Source: Jeotgalibacillus salarius (GTDB lineage: Bacteria; Bacillota; Bacilli; Bacillales; Jeotgalibacillaceae). From it: a stretch of 64,000 nt of DNA. The notes under the pieces were generated by a model, which worked only from the letters and a program-made list of their open reading frames with translations, was not told the DNA's origin and did no database searches. Both the position numbers and the translations under genes were made by a program. Location: assembly GCF_004405125.1 (NCBI RefSeq), contig NZ_SORX01000003.1, forward strand, positions 184,128-248,127, written 5' to 3'. This document shows, piece by piece, positions 33,321 through 42,176 of this stretch (the first letter of the stretch is position 1; every line of letters starts with the position of its first letter).

Positions 33321-34289
33321 TTATTTTTCCTTAAATCCTCTCACATCAGAAGCCAACTGTCCGAAAAAGTGGTTCATATTCTGTCCATTGATCCAGGCGC
33401 GGCCCCAAACATCTTCATTTGCAGCAAGAATCCCCATGAACCAGATTCTGCGGGCGGCCACGAAGTATGGCAGTGCTTTTTTATCTGCTTCGCTGATTTC
33501 CCTTACGCTTTCATACCCATTTAAAAATGAACGCCAGCACGTTTTTTCCTGCTGTGGATAATTGTTTTTCAGGTTCCACCAGAATACCGCAATATCGTAG
33601 GCACGGTAACCGACACCGCAGCAATCGTAATCAAAAGCTTCCAGATTCCCATCATGTAAATGGAAGTTGAAGTTGTGAAAATCACCGTGACAGAAGCCAT
33701 AAGAAAGTTCTTTATTTTCTACAACCTCTTTTACTTTACTGACAGCTTCATGCAAAAGTGTTTCCTGTTCTTCTGTCAGTGCATGCCCGAGCCGTTTCAT
33801 AACGATTCCAACCGGCGCCTTCAGTAAATGGTTGATGTTCAGCTCATAACCTCTGCTGTAGGACGGCTTGAATCGATCAGTGGCATTGTGCAGATTCGCA
33901 AGCGCGCGGCCGATTCTTCCACTGTTCTCTTCCGTAATCTCCGGACGCTCACCTTTAGAATAAGTAAACATCACACCAAACCTTGTACCTTCAGGCGCTT
34001 CAATTTTTGTTAAATGCTGGCCGTCTTTACGCTTAATCGGGACTGAAGAATGGATGCCTTCATGCTGAGCAAACTCTATTGCTTCCAGCTCAAATAATAT
34101 TGCATCCTCCTCCCGCCAGCCTTTGCGGTACACGCGGAAAATATAATTGTCTTTTTCTGTTTTCAACACATACGTGTCATTCAGACCGCGTGCAAGAAAC
34201 AGACATTCTGTTACTTCAGGCAATTCGTAATCATGAGCCAGATCTTGTATCGTTTGTTCTCCGATAAGTGAATGTTTGATATGGATCAT
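33321..34289 (-). CDS. APH-family phosphotransferase
   Basis: A 322-residue kinase-like protein of the aminoglycoside phosphotransferase/homoserine kinase II fold. The catalytic loop is FCHGDFHNFNFH (about residue 197) and the metal-binding Asp lies in AFDYDCCGVGYRAYDIAVF. The nucleotide-binding region at the N-terminus (GLNDTYVLKTEKDNYIFRVY) has a Lys before RVY-like residues. Substrate unknown: family members act on antibiotics, homoserine, choline or spore components. It is monocistronic. Confidence 0.83.
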   Translation of the reverse strand: MIHIKHSLIGEQTIQDLAHDYELPEVTECLFLARGLNDTYVLKTEKDNYIFRVYRKGWREEDAILFELEAIEFAQHEGIHSSVPIKRKDGQHLTKIEAPEGTRFGVMFTYSKGERPEITEENSGRIGRALANLHNATDRFKPSYSRGYELNINHLLKAPVGIVMKRLGHALTEEQETLLHEAVSKVKEVVENKELSYGFCHGDFHNFNFHLHDGNLEAFDYDCCGVGYRAYDIAVFWWNLKNNYPQQEKTCWRSFLNGYESVREISEADKKALPYFVAARRIWFMGILAANEDVWGRAWINGQNMNHFFGQLASDVRGFKEK

Positions 34290-34376
34290 TTAGACTCAAT
34301 CCTTTCAGACGTTATTACTCTATACATTCGTGACAGGCATAAAAATTCCTTCTTTTCTAAAAGTGAAACGAGTATT

Positions 34377-34838
34377 TTATACAGATTGGAGCAGCTCAGG
34401 ACTTCTATACACCTTTATCTTCCCGCCGCTCAATCCGTAACAGACATCTACATAGGTCCAGCCTGCTTTTTCATAATAACCATCAAGATCAGTACTTAAA
34501 TAAACATGCCGATAACCCATCTCTGCGGCTATTTTGCACACTTCATTCATCATTTTGAATCCTAATCTCTTCTTCCTGTAATCAGGATCAACATAAAGAC
34601 AGGCAAGCCAAGGCGTCAGATCCTGCCTGCTGACGAGTTCATTTCTAAGGAGTGCGACCGTACCGATGATTCTGTCAGCATCTTTTATGATATAAAAACA
34701 GGGTACATCCGATTTCTTTGAATGCCTCATACAGTCCTCATAAAACATCCGATTATCTTCTGAGCCCCACGTCTTCCAGAACCACTCCACTTTTTCGTTA
34801 AAGTCATAATCATTAGCGTTTACTTGTATAAGTTCCAT
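34377..34838 (-). CDS. GNAT-family N-acetyltransferase
   Basis: A 153-residue acetyltransferase. The acetyl-CoA loop is DPDYRKKRLGFKMM (motif A, about residue 90) and motif B is YRHVYLSTDLDGYYEKAGW. It ends in a short hydrophilic tail. The gene begins ten bases after the DUF-type membrane protein gene, so the two may share a transcript. The acetyl acceptor is unknown. Confidence 0.82.
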   Translation of the reverse strand: MELIQVNANDYDFNEKVEWFWKTWGSEDNRMFYEDCMRHSKKSDVPCFYIIKDADRIIGTVALLRNELVSRQDLTPWLACLYVDPDYRKKRLGFKMMNEVCKIAAEMGYRHVYLSTDLDGYYEKAGWTYVDVCYGLSGGKIKVYRSPELLQSV

Positions 34839-34848
34839 TCAACGTCAC

Positions 34849-35445
34849 CTATTTTCTGTATTCTTTTATCCAGACGATTCCGTATACGAGGGTTGGGATG
34901 ATGATTGTACATGCAAGGAGGTATACTGGATATTCAGGTAAAAATTTGTAGACTAACGGATATACCATTACAAACACTAATAGAGTCGGCACAAGAATTC
35001 CGAGTGACTTATAAGCTGCTTTAGTGGCATCGCGAGTAATCTGAATTTCTCTTTCATCAGTCTCTTGAAACTCAGTCATTTTTGTCGCAAATATATTAAA
35101 AGTCTTTGAACGATCACGTGTAATAATACTATAGACCATCCATAAAATCGTAAAAATAAATAAAAGCAACCACGGAAGCGAATTTATTGTTTCGTTAATT
35201 ACATCTGTCTCTGTCTGCCCTGTTTCATTATCCGTTACTTCCCGCACATCTTGAATCGTGATTCCATTCAAATCGACTGTTATCTCATTCGACCAACTTA
35301 CCGTTTTTCCAAGGACATCATCCAATTGACGTGCCTCAAACCCTTCTGTTAAATCCTGCATTGTATGTACAGTACTCCCGATCGTAACTGCCAACAGCAC
35401 ATAAAAAATCACACTGCATATCGTCTCGATTAATACCCGCTTCAC
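34849..35445 (-). CDS. membrane protein paired with an HTH regulator
   Basis: A 198-residue protein with four hydrophobic helices (about 5-25, 88-108, 145-165 and 172-192) and an extracytoplasmic loop between helices 1 and 2. The segment DEREIQITRDATKAAYK between helices 2 and 3 is of the type seen in DUF2178-like proteins next to Xre regulators. Its ATG overlaps the stop codon of the regulator gene (ATGA). The function is unknown. Confidence 0.75.
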   Translation of the reverse strand: MKRVLIETICSVIFYVLLAVTIGSTVHTMQDLTEGFEARQLDDVLGKTVSWSNEITVDLNGITIQDVREVTDNETGQTETDVINETINSLPWLLLFIFTILWMVYSIITRDRSKTFNIFATKMTEFQETDEREIQITRDATKAAYKSLGILVPTLLVFVMVYPLVYKFLPEYPVYLLACTIIIPTLVYGIVWIKEYRK

Positions 35446-35651
35446 TGACCTTCCTCCTCTTTTGTGAAAATAGCTTCTACCGATTCTCCAAACACTTCTG
35501 CAATATTTAACGCCAGCAGGAGTGAAGGCGTGTAACTGCCCTTTTCAAGCGACACAATCGTCTGCCTTGTCACGCCAATCTTCTTGGCGAGTTCTCCCTG
35601 CGTGAGACCATCCCTCGCCCGGAGTTCCTTCACCCGATTTTTGATAGCCAT
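35442..35651 (-). CDS. small Xre-family transcriptional regulator
   Basis: A 69-residue protein consisting of one helix-turn-helix: LTQGELAKKIGVTRQTIVSL at residues 16-35, then the short tail. Such YozG/Cro-like regulators normally control the coupled membrane-protein gene and themselves. The spacer upstream holds AAGTATACTT (35684-35693), a 10-bp palindrome, and two TTGTAAAGT copies, which are operator candidates. Confidence 0.85.
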   Translation of the reverse strand: MAIKNRVKELRARDGLTQGELAKKIGVTRQTIVSLEKGSYTPSLLLALNIAEVFGESVEAIFTKEEEGQ

Positions 35652-35743
35652 TTGATCTCCTCCAATATATGTTAATCAGATTGTAAAGTATACTTGTCAT
35701 TTTGTAAAGTTGGTTTTACTTTTAGTGGTTGAGAAGATTTGGG

Positions 35744-35869
35744 GTTCGTGGATAGAATGCGGTTGTTCGTAGAAGAACAGGGTAGGTTCTTAGAACAGGG
35801 AATGGTGTTCTAAGAAAAAGTGAGGAGGTTCGTAGAAAAAACAACCTTGTTCGTGGAATAGTGCCAAAA
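35744..35869 (+). repeat. 21-bp phased array E (six units)
   Basis: TTC cores start at 35745, 35766, 35787, 35808, 35829 and 35850, exactly 21 bases apart. The unit consensus is GTTCNNAGAAAAA. Some units contain in-frame stop codons, so it is not a conserved reading frame. It lies between the Xre gene and the flavin reductase gene. Confidence 0.82.
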
Positions 35870-35934
35870 GACCCACTCTCCATACACAATAATAAAACCG
35901 GAAAGCACTCCGCTCCCCGGTCATCAAATCAACT

Positions 35935-36546
35935 CTATTTCGGCCGCTCCAGCGAAAATACTTCACCGAGCTTCGCATAATTGCTGCCGGCCAGTCTGCT
36001 CACAGCCTTCAGCACGTCTGCATGAATCCTGCCATTTTCATAGATCGCCTCATCAATATGAAACCGCACCACACGGCCGATCAGTAAGTCTGCAGCAGGC
36101 TTTCCATCATGCCTGCCAAGCTGAACATTCTGCTCAAGTACACACTCCATTCTGAACCTGGATTCCGCCAGACCCGGTACACTTATCGCTTCGCTATCAA
36201 CTGTTGTCAGCTCGGCCAGTTCAACTTCACTCTCGTCAGCCGGCAGATTAGCTGATGTCTGATTCACCTTTTCCACATTTGATTCATCCACAATATGAAC
36301 CACAAATTCATTTTTGAACTCAGCGTTCCGCGCAGTGTCCTTCTGCTCACCCGCTTTTCGTTGAACCGACACTGAAATCATCGGTGGGTCAGCAGATACA
36401 ATATTAAAATAACTAAATGGCGCTGCATTCAGTACGCCTGTTTCAGATTCAGTTGTCACAAACGCAATAGGACGCGGAATAATCCCACCGGTTAAAAGCT
36501 TATAGTTGTCGCGTTCTGATTGATTTTCAGGGTTGATGGATAACAT
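35935..36546 (-). CDS. flavin reductase family (FMN-binding split barrel) protein
   Basis: A 203-residue FMN-binding protein. The family block is GGIIPRPIAFVTTESETG near residue 20, then NAAPFSYFNIVSADPPMISVS; NEFVVHIVD follows in the middle. Proteins of this group reduce free flavin for monooxygenases or act as FMN sensors. Its neighbours (histidine kinase gene upstream by 17 bases) are on the same strand, so read-through is likely. The partner is unknown. Confidence 0.85.
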   Translation of the reverse strand: MLSINPENQSERDNYKLLTGGIIPRPIAFVTTESETGVLNAAPFSYFNIVSADPPMISVSVQRKAGEQKDTARNAEFKNEFVVHIVDESNVEKVNQTSANLPADESEVELAELTTVDSEAISVPGLAESRFRMECVLEQNVQLGRHDGKPAADLLIGRVVRFHIDEAIYENGRIHADVLKAVSRLAGSNYAKLGEVFSLERPK

Positions 36547-36563
36547 ATTGACTCACTCCGTTT

Positions 36564-37919
36564 TTAATGTTCATCTTCCCTTTTAAAAGGAAGACTAACC
36601 GTAAAAGTACTTCCCGTTCCTTTTTCACTGATGACAGAAAGTTTGCCGCTGTGAGCCTCAACGATAGATTTCGCAATCGAAAGTCCGAGTCCGCTGCCAC
36701 CATCGGTTCTTGCCTGATCAGCTCTATAGAACGGGGTGAAGACTTTTTCAAGTAAATTCCGATCCATTCCATGTCCATTATCCATAAGATCAATATGCCA
36801 GTTGTGATTTGACAAACGCGTGCTGATTTCTACACGGTCTCCGCCATACCGGAAAGCATTATCTATAAGGTTTGTCATTACCTGCTGCATTCTGAGAGGA
36901 TCAATTTCAAGAATAACTGCTGGCGCCACTGAACCCTTGATTAGCATCCTGTGGTCGTGCTCAGCTGTTTCCATATATTCAATTAAATCATCAGTGAATA
37001 AGGTACTGACAACAGGTTGTCTATAGACCGGCAGTTTTCTCAACTCCAGCCTGGTCAAGTCGAACAGATCCTCAATCAGACTGTCTACCTGAAGTGTCTT
37101 CTTATGAATGATATTTAAATATTTCTGCTGTTTTTCTTCTGATTTGACAACACCATCACGAAGCCCTTCCACGTATCCCTGAATAGAGGATAACGGGGTT
37201 CTGAGATCGTGTGATATACCTGCAATAAGCTCCTGCCTCGCACGTTCATATTCCTGCTGTTTTGCAAAAGAGTCTTTTATTTCCTGTCTCATTAAGTTAA
37301 AAGAGCTGATAAAGCGCCCGATCTCATCTTTTTTACCTTGCTGAACCGGATACTCAAGATTCCCTTTTCTTGCTTCTTCACTCGCTTCATAGACTGATTT
37401 TAAAGGTCTTAAAACTGATTTTGACAGCAGCCACACCCATAAGCCGATCGTCAGCAGCAGCGCGAGTATTCCACTGCCAATACTGATAAGGATGTACGTA
37501 AGGATCTTTGACTCCAGTTCAGTGGATTGAAGAAATAACTCAGCCTGCACCGGTTCTCCTCTGGACGTTTCTCCTTCAATCACGTCTGGTGTGTAATTAA
37601 AAGCAAGTCCATTAGGAGAGGTGTTCCGCAACGATTCACCATAGACCTGTTCACCCTGGTACGTCACATCTAAGGCCACGTCATATGATTCGGAGATTTC
37701 ATCCAACCGCTGATCAAATTCACTGCTGGTAACTGACGGCAACTCCTTAAGCAGCGCTTGTATTTCCTCTGTAGTTTGCTGGTGGGACGACTCTATTTCA
37801 CCAGCCACCCTTTCGATACTTAAGGATAATAGAGTGAGTGTCCCTGCTATGACAGCTAGCGGAATCACAATGACAGAGATTAAAGCAACTACCATTTTCA
37901 TCTTCAGCGTTTTCATCAT
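36564..37919 (-). CDS. sensor histidine kinase of an ABC-linked two-component system
   Basis: A 451-residue membrane kinase. Helix 1 is at about 9-32, an extracytoplasmic loop of about 105 residues follows, helix 2 is at about 140-165, then HAMP. The phosphorylated His is in GISHDLRTPLSSIQGY. N box LIDNAFRYG and G boxes DNGHGMD and GSGLGLSIAK are intact. It overlaps the response regulator by ATGA and closes the ABC exporter operon, so it probably senses an envelope-active compound. Confidence 0.88.
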   Translation of the reverse strand: MMKTLKMKMVVALISVIVIPLAVIAGTLTLLSLSIERVAGEIESSHQQTTEEIQALLKELPSVTSSEFDQRLDEISESYDVALDVTYQGEQVYGESLRNTSPNGLAFNYTPDVIEGETSRGEPVQAELFLQSTELESKILTYILISIGSGILALLLTIGLWVWLLSKSVLRPLKSVYEASEEARKGNLEYPVQQGKKDEIGRFISSFNLMRQEIKDSFAKQQEYERARQELIAGISHDLRTPLSSIQGYVEGLRDGVVKSEEKQQKYLNIIHKKTLQVDSLIEDLFDLTRLELRKLPVYRQPVVSTLFTDDLIEYMETAEHDHRMLIKGSVAPAVILEIDPLRMQQVMTNLIDNAFRYGGDRVEISTRLSNHNWHIDLMDNGHGMDRNLLEKVFTPFYRADQARTDGGSGLGLSIAKSIVEAHSGKLSVISEKGTGSTFTVSLPFKREDEH

Positions 37920-38611
37920 TTACCGTCTCCAATAAACTTATATCCAACACCCCATACAGTTTGGATCCACCGTGGTTGTGAAGGGTCTGTCTCAAGCTTC
38001 TCACGCAGCTTTCGGATATACACATTTAACGAATTAAAATCCCCCAGATGGTCATATCCCCACACTTCGTTGAACAATTGTTCTTTAGAATAGACTTGTC
38101 CCGGACGCTTGGCGAGGACGTAAAGAATCTGAAATTCTCTCGCAGATAAAAGTAGATCGCGTTCTGAAAGCTTAACGGTCATCTGCTTTTCATCCAGTAT
38201 CAGCTCTCCGTAGCGGAGCACCCCCTGCTCATGTTGTGCTGAAAAATAACGGGAGCGTCTGAGATGGGCTTTTACCCTAGCCGTGAGTTCACCTGGACTG
38301 AAAGGTTTTGTAATATAATCATCCGCTCCAATGCCCAGCCCGATAATTTTATCCGTTTCACTGCGTTTAGCTGTCATCATCAGCACCGGGACGGTAGACG
38401 TACTCCGTATACTCCGGCACACTTCCATCCCGTCGATCTCCGGCAGCATTAGATCCAAAAGTACAAGTGAAGGATCAGCGTGCTGAAATTGTTCCAAGCC
38501 TTCTTTACCATTAGCAGCGAGAACAGTGGTAAAACCCTCAGCTTCCAGGTAGTCCCTCACCAGCTCTGCAATTTCTGTTTCATCTTCAATAATCAGTATC
38601 GTTTCGCTCAT
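37916..38611 (-). CDS. OmpR-family response regulator (ABC operon)
   Basis: A 231-residue regulator. The receiver has the acceptor Asp in LVLLDLMLPEIDG and the switch Lys in DDYITKPFS. A winged helix DNA-binding domain follows (residues 130-229; VRKL-like recognition NVYIRKLREKLE). It lies 30 bases after the ABC permease gene. OmpR-type proteins bind direct hexamers 11 bases apart; three CTTAAA in that register precede the operon. Confidence 0.9.
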   Translation of the reverse strand: MSETILIIEDETEIAELVRDYLEAEGFTTVLAANGKEGLEQFQHADPSLVLLDLMLPEIDGMEVCRSIRSTSTVPVLMMTAKRSETDKIIGLGIGADDYITKPFSPGELTARVKAHLRRSRYFSAQHEQGVLRYGELILDEKQMTVKLSERDLLLSAREFQILYVLAKRPGQVYSKEQLFNEVWGYDHLGDFNSLNVYIRKLREKLETDPSQPRWIQTVWGVGYKFIGDGK

Positions 38612-38641
38612 AGATTACACACCCTTAATAGATTGACTCTA

Positions 38642-39397
38642 TTATACGGCAACATCCCGCCGCTGAAACACCTGCCAGGACACAACTGCAAAAATAACCA
38701 GATATGCTGCAATGACAGCCAGTGAAAATCCAACTGTCATTCCCTCAAACAGCACTCTATTTTCTTTAAACTGAGTCAGGTTCGTATTTGCAAATAAAAT
38801 ATACTTCGCCCATTCATAGCGACCCGCAAGCATCGTCATCTGCGGACCGGTAAACATAAGGAAAATCGACAACCCAATCGCAAGGGAACTGCTTCTGAAC
38901 ACTGTTGAAATCATAAAGGCCATTGCTGCATAAATGACCAGTTCACCTATATAAAGAAGGTAAGTCTCAGCCAGGTCTCCCAGCATATTTACTTCATTTA
39001 TATAAAGCGGTTCAAAACCAAAGAGTAATCCGCCAATCATGAGAGAAGCACCTGCCAATACAAAAAGCATCAACACACCATAAAGAATAACCACCAAGAA
39101 CTTTGCAGCCAGAATTTTCACACGTCTGACAGGTCTGATCAGCAGCAGTTTAATCGTTCCACTTGAAAATTCTGATGCAACCGTGCTGCCCGCTGCAATA
39201 ATCGAAAAGAGAATTGTCACCGCATAAAGTGTGGAAGCGTCTGCGACGAACTCCCAAAACGCTGTAACCTCAGTAAAATAAGCGGTTCCACCTCCAAGAG
39301 TTGCCACGAGCGCTACAAGAATAACACCCATTATCAGTGCAGATGGTTTTTTAATTAATTTTACCCATTCATTTTGAAGCAGTCTGAGTGTATGCAT
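38642..39397 (-). CDS. ABC-2 type transporter permease
   Basis: A 251-residue membrane subunit with six hydrophobic helices and the N-terminal basic NEWVKLIKKPSALIMG segment typical of ABC-2/BcrB-like permeases. It begins inside the ATPase gene (29-base overlap) with AGAGGAGGATC before its ATG, so expression is coupled. Together they should export or remove a peptide or lipid-like compound from the membrane. Confidence 0.87.
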   Translation of the reverse strand: MHTLRLLQNEWVKLIKKPSALIMGVILVALVATLGGGTAYFTEVTAFWEFVADASTLYAVTILFSIIAAGSTVASEFSSGTIKLLLIRPVRRVKILAAKFLVVILYGVLMLFVLAGASLMIGGLLFGFEPLYINEVNMLGDLAETYLLYIGELVIYAAMAFMISTVFRSSSLAIGLSIFLMFTGPQMTMLAGRYEWAKYILFANTNLTQFKENRVLFEGMTVGFSLAVIAAYLVIFAVVSWQVFQRRDVAV

Positions 39398-40298
39398 GCT
39401 GATCCTCCTCTGTCATTTGAAGAAATGAATCCTCGAGAGTTTTCCTCATAGGTGTTACTTCATAAATATCGATCTGATGTTTTGATAAATGGTGAATGAG
39501 TTCAGGCAGTTCATCTTTTTCTGCACGAACAATCAATCCATTTTCTACTTGCTGATAAAGTCGATTGCTCAATAGTTCTTTCACTTTTTCTAGAGGAGCA
39601 GCGTTCAGTAATACATCATGGCTTCCTGAATCCACAAGCGTTTCGGTCTTCTCAACCCTGATCAGATGTCCGTTCTGAATAATACCAATCCTGTCGCACA
39701 TCAGCTGCATTTCAGATAGCAAATGACTCGATACGAACACAGCCATCTGCTCCTCTTTTGCGATACGTCTGATATACTGACGGATCTCTCTGATTCCCGC
39801 TGGATCCAGACCGTTCGTCGGTTCATCAAGAATCAATAGTGACGGCTTGTGTAATAGTGCCTGTGCAATCCCCAGGCGTTGCCTCATGCCAAGTGAATAA
39901 CCTTTTACTTTTTCATGAATTCTTTTTTCAAGACCAACAAGCTTTACGACCTCATCAACTCTTTCTGCAGGAAGCTTTTCAGGAAACAGTCGCTCATACT
40001 GACGAAGATTTTGATAACCGGTTAAATGCTTGTACATTTCCGGATTTTCAATAATCCCTCCGACATGCCGGACCGCCTTTTCAAAGTCAGTTGTAATAGA
40101 GTGACCGTTGATTAAAATCTGTCCTTCTGAGACTTTCGTCAGCCCCACCATCATTCTGATCATCGTCGTTTTACCTGCTCCATTCGGTCCCAGGAACCCA
40201 AAAACCTCACCCGGATAAAGCTTCGTACTAATCCCATGAATAATCTCTTTTCTGCCTATTCTCTTCTTCACATTTTTAATCTCTACGACTGTTTTCAT
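39369..40298 (-). CDS. ABC transporter ATP-binding protein (BcrA-like)
   Basis: A 309-residue ATPase. Walker A LGPNGAGKTTMIRMM, signature YSLGMRQRLGIAQALL and Walker B LLILDEPTNGLDP are all present. A C-terminal extension of about 90 residues is usual for bacitracin/lantibiotic-type pumps. The ATG at 40298 is eight bases after AAGGAG; the one at 40307 touches that site and is unlikely. It is the first gene of the ABC-ABC-RR-HK operon. Confidence 0.9.
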   Translation of the reverse strand: MKTVVEIKNVKKRIGRKEIIHGISTKLYPGEVFGFLGPNGAGKTTMIRMMVGLTKVSEGQILINGHSITTDFEKAVRHVGGIIENPEMYKHLTGYQNLRQYERLFPEKLPAERVDEVVKLVGLEKRIHEKVKGYSLGMRQRLGIAQALLHKPSLLILDEPTNGLDPAGIREIRQYIRRIAKEEQMAVFVSSHLLSEMQLMCDRIGIIQNGHLIRVEKTETLVDSGSHDVLLNAAPLEKVKELLSNRLYQQVENGLIVRAEKDELPELIHHLSKHQIDIYEVTPMRKTLEDSFLQMTEEDQHAYTQTASK

Positions 40299-40337
40299 CA
40301 GGCTCATCTCCTTCTACCTGTATTCTGACAAACAGAA

Positions 40338-40376
40338 CTTAAACAGAATGGACGAAATCCTTAAAAATATCTTAAA
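40338..40376. promoter_or_regulatory. CTTAAA hexamers in 11-bp register
   Basis: CTTAAA occurs at 40338, 40360 and 40371; the gaps are 22 and 11 bases. On the minus strand the pair reads TTTAAG-ATATT-TTTAAG. This is the form of an OmpR-type response regulator site and stands 40 bases before the ABC operon start, so it probably is the operon's own control site. Confidence 0.6.
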
Positions 40377-40408
40377 AAAGACAGGTCCGGCAATTTGCCA
40401 AACCTGTC
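40374..40408 (-). terminator. terminator of sacA
   Basis: GACAGGT with ACCTGTC, plus GGC with GCC inside, form the stem; T6 follows on the minus strand. It overlaps the edge of the CTTAAA region. Confidence 0.82.
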
Positions 40409-40413
40409 CTTAA

Positions 40414-41874
40414 TTAAATCACTTTATTTAAATCCCATTTCTCAAGCCGCTCTATCACAGCCGCTCCATCTGCTTCAAACTCAATTCCATCCGACGTTTC
40501 TTCCGGATAAATACGCGCCGTCATCACAGCTTCACCGTTATTAATGAATATTTCTGCAGATGATTGATCAAGGAAGAAGTGAAGTGTTAAACGGTCTTGT
40601 TTTTTCACTTCCACTGTTCTTGTCCCACTGACACCTGCACCTGATTCTGTACGATCGAGTGTAACTGATGAGTCCTGTCTTTCCCATTTCAAAAACGTTT
40701 TCTGACCGTTACCACAGCGGACATTCACGCTAAAAGCATCCGCATCTTTCACATTCACTTCAAGTTTCATCTCAATGCATGTTCCACTGATTGAATCAAA
40801 CGTTCGTTTAGCTGAAATGGGTTCATTTTCAACGTAAACCTCTTCTTCTCTCAGCTCAGCAAGCTCCGGCAATGGCTGAACTAGCAGCCGGTCCCCGTCC
40901 GGCACAAGCACTCTCGGAATCGTCATCGCCCCGCAAAATCCATGTGCCTGCGTTGGCATCTCACTCTCCCACATATCCATCCAGCCAATCATCACACGTC
41001 TGCCCTCAGGATCTTCAAGTGTCTGCGGAGCATAAAAATCAAAACCCGCATCAAGCATATGAAAATCGCCATGCGTGAACTTTCCTGTCTCATAATCAAG
41101 TTCGCCAAGCACATACACCGCCTGATGCAAATTATGAAATTTATTTCCTTCCGGCTTCACGCCCTGTGGTGACATCACAAGTACGTCACGTTCACCTAAA
41201 TGAAAGAAATCCGGACACTCCCACATAAATCCGCCGTTCTCTTCTTTTTTAGCCGAAACAGCGACAAACTCCCAGCTCTTCAAATCAACCGACTTATAAA
41301 GGAGTACCTGTCCCTTGTGATCCTTCGTTCGCGAACCAAGCACACAATAATATGTATCACCATGCTTCCACACCTTCGGATCCCTGAAATGAAACGGGTG
41401 GATATCACCGTCAGGCGCCCCTTTGATAACCGGCTCCGGCCATTTAGTGAAATGAATCCCATCCTCACTCTCAGCAATCATCTGCACCTGCTTCAGATCG
41501 GAATCATGATCAGGTCCTGTCCACACATTTCCCGTATACATCGCCACAAGCTTTCCATCCACTTCAATCGCACTGCCCGAAAAACATCCGTCCGCGTCAT
41601 CTTGCGTACTAGGCGCGAGGGCAACAGGAAGGTGTTCCCAGTGCACCAGATCCCGGCTCACTGCATGCCCCCAATGCATCGGCCCCCACTCCGGCGAAAA
41701 CGGATGATGCTGATAAAACAAATGATATTCACCTTTAAAATAAGAAAAACCATTCGGATCATTCATCCAATACGCCCGCGGTGCCACATGAAATCCCGGA
41801 TACCAATGATGTGCCTCAGCTTCCGGCTGCTTCTCCTGAATAGACGCCTCTGCAATTTGAATCTCCTTCTCCAT
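40414..41874 (-). CDS. sacA: sucrose-6-phosphate hydrolase (GH32)
   Basis: A 486-residue beta-fructofuranosidase. The GH32 nucleophile Asp is in WMNDPNGFSYF, the transition-state Asp in HFRDPKVW, and the acid/base Glu in WECPDFFHLG. A C-terminal beta-sandwich (about 350-480) follows. It would split sucrose-6-phosphate, or cytoplasmic sucrose or fructo-oligosaccharide. There is no sucrose PTS or regulator gene alongside. AGGTGA precedes the ATG at 41874; a GTG one codon upstream is possible. Confidence 0.9.
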   Translation of the reverse strand: MEKEIQIAEASIQEKQPEAEAHHWYPGFHVAPRAYWMNDPNGFSYFKGEYHLFYQHHPFSPEWGPMHWGHAVSRDLVHWEHLPVALAPSTQDDADGCFSGSAIEVDGKLVAMYTGNVWTGPDHDSDLKQVQMIAESEDGIHFTKWPEPVIKGAPDGDIHPFHFRDPKVWKHGDTYYCVLGSRTKDHKGQVLLYKSVDLKSWEFVAVSAKKEENGGFMWECPDFFHLGERDVLVMSPQGVKPEGNKFHNLHQAVYVLGELDYETGKFTHGDFHMLDAGFDFYAPQTLEDPEGRRVMIGWMDMWESEMPTQAHGFCGAMTIPRVLVPDGDRLLVQPLPELAELREEEVYVENEPISAKRTFDSISGTCIEMKLEVNVKDADAFSVNVRCGNGQKTFLKWERQDSSVTLDRTESGAGVSGTRTVEVKKQDRLTLHFFLDQSSAEIFINNGEAVMTARIYPEETSDGIEFEADGAAVIERLEKWDLNKVI

Positions 41875-41952
41875 CACGTCACCTGCTTTCAGTTTGTTAC
41901 GTTCATTTTAGCACTTTGTAGGATGCAGTTGGGAAACTGGGGGGTTGGGTGC

Positions 41953-42060
41953 GTTCGCTCTTTAACACTCGGTGTTCGGCATATAACATGTCTTGTTCAA
42001 CTTTCAGCATACTGTCTTCGTCACTTACCCCCACTTGTTCGACGTTTAAAATTAAACTTC
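41953..42060 (+). repeat. 21-bp phased array G (six units)
   Basis: GTTC/CTTC cores start at 41953, 41974, 41995, 42016, 42037 and 42057 (five steps: 21, 21, 21, 21, 20). On the minus strand units end in GTTAAAGAGCGAAC- or TTAAACGTCGAAC-like sequence, the same sub-type as array F beyond the NERD gene but inverted. With the promoter of sacA and the NERD gene start it accounts for the 41875-42176 spacer. Confidence 0.8.
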
Positions 42061-42176
42061 AACTCTAAGGGTATAATGACCTAGGTAATTTAATATTAAC
42101 ATTTTAAAAAATCTCGTGTAATTATCTTCAAAATCATATATGATAGGTGAAAATAAATAGACTTGGAGGAATAGCA

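Noticed and set aside
35744-35869. CRISPR-like array (short units at regular spacing)
   Set aside because: The units are only about ten conserved bases, the whole period is 21 bases, there is no repeat of 25-40 bases with unique spacers and no cas gene.
41200-42084. Long plus-strand open frame opposite sacA
   Set aside because: It is antisense to a well-conserved GH32 enzyme, its composition is that of a shadow frame, and no ribosome site precedes it.
42147-42176. GTG start at 42147 for the NERD gene
   Set aside because: No ribosome site precedes it; the GGAGG at 42164 serves the TTG at 42177.
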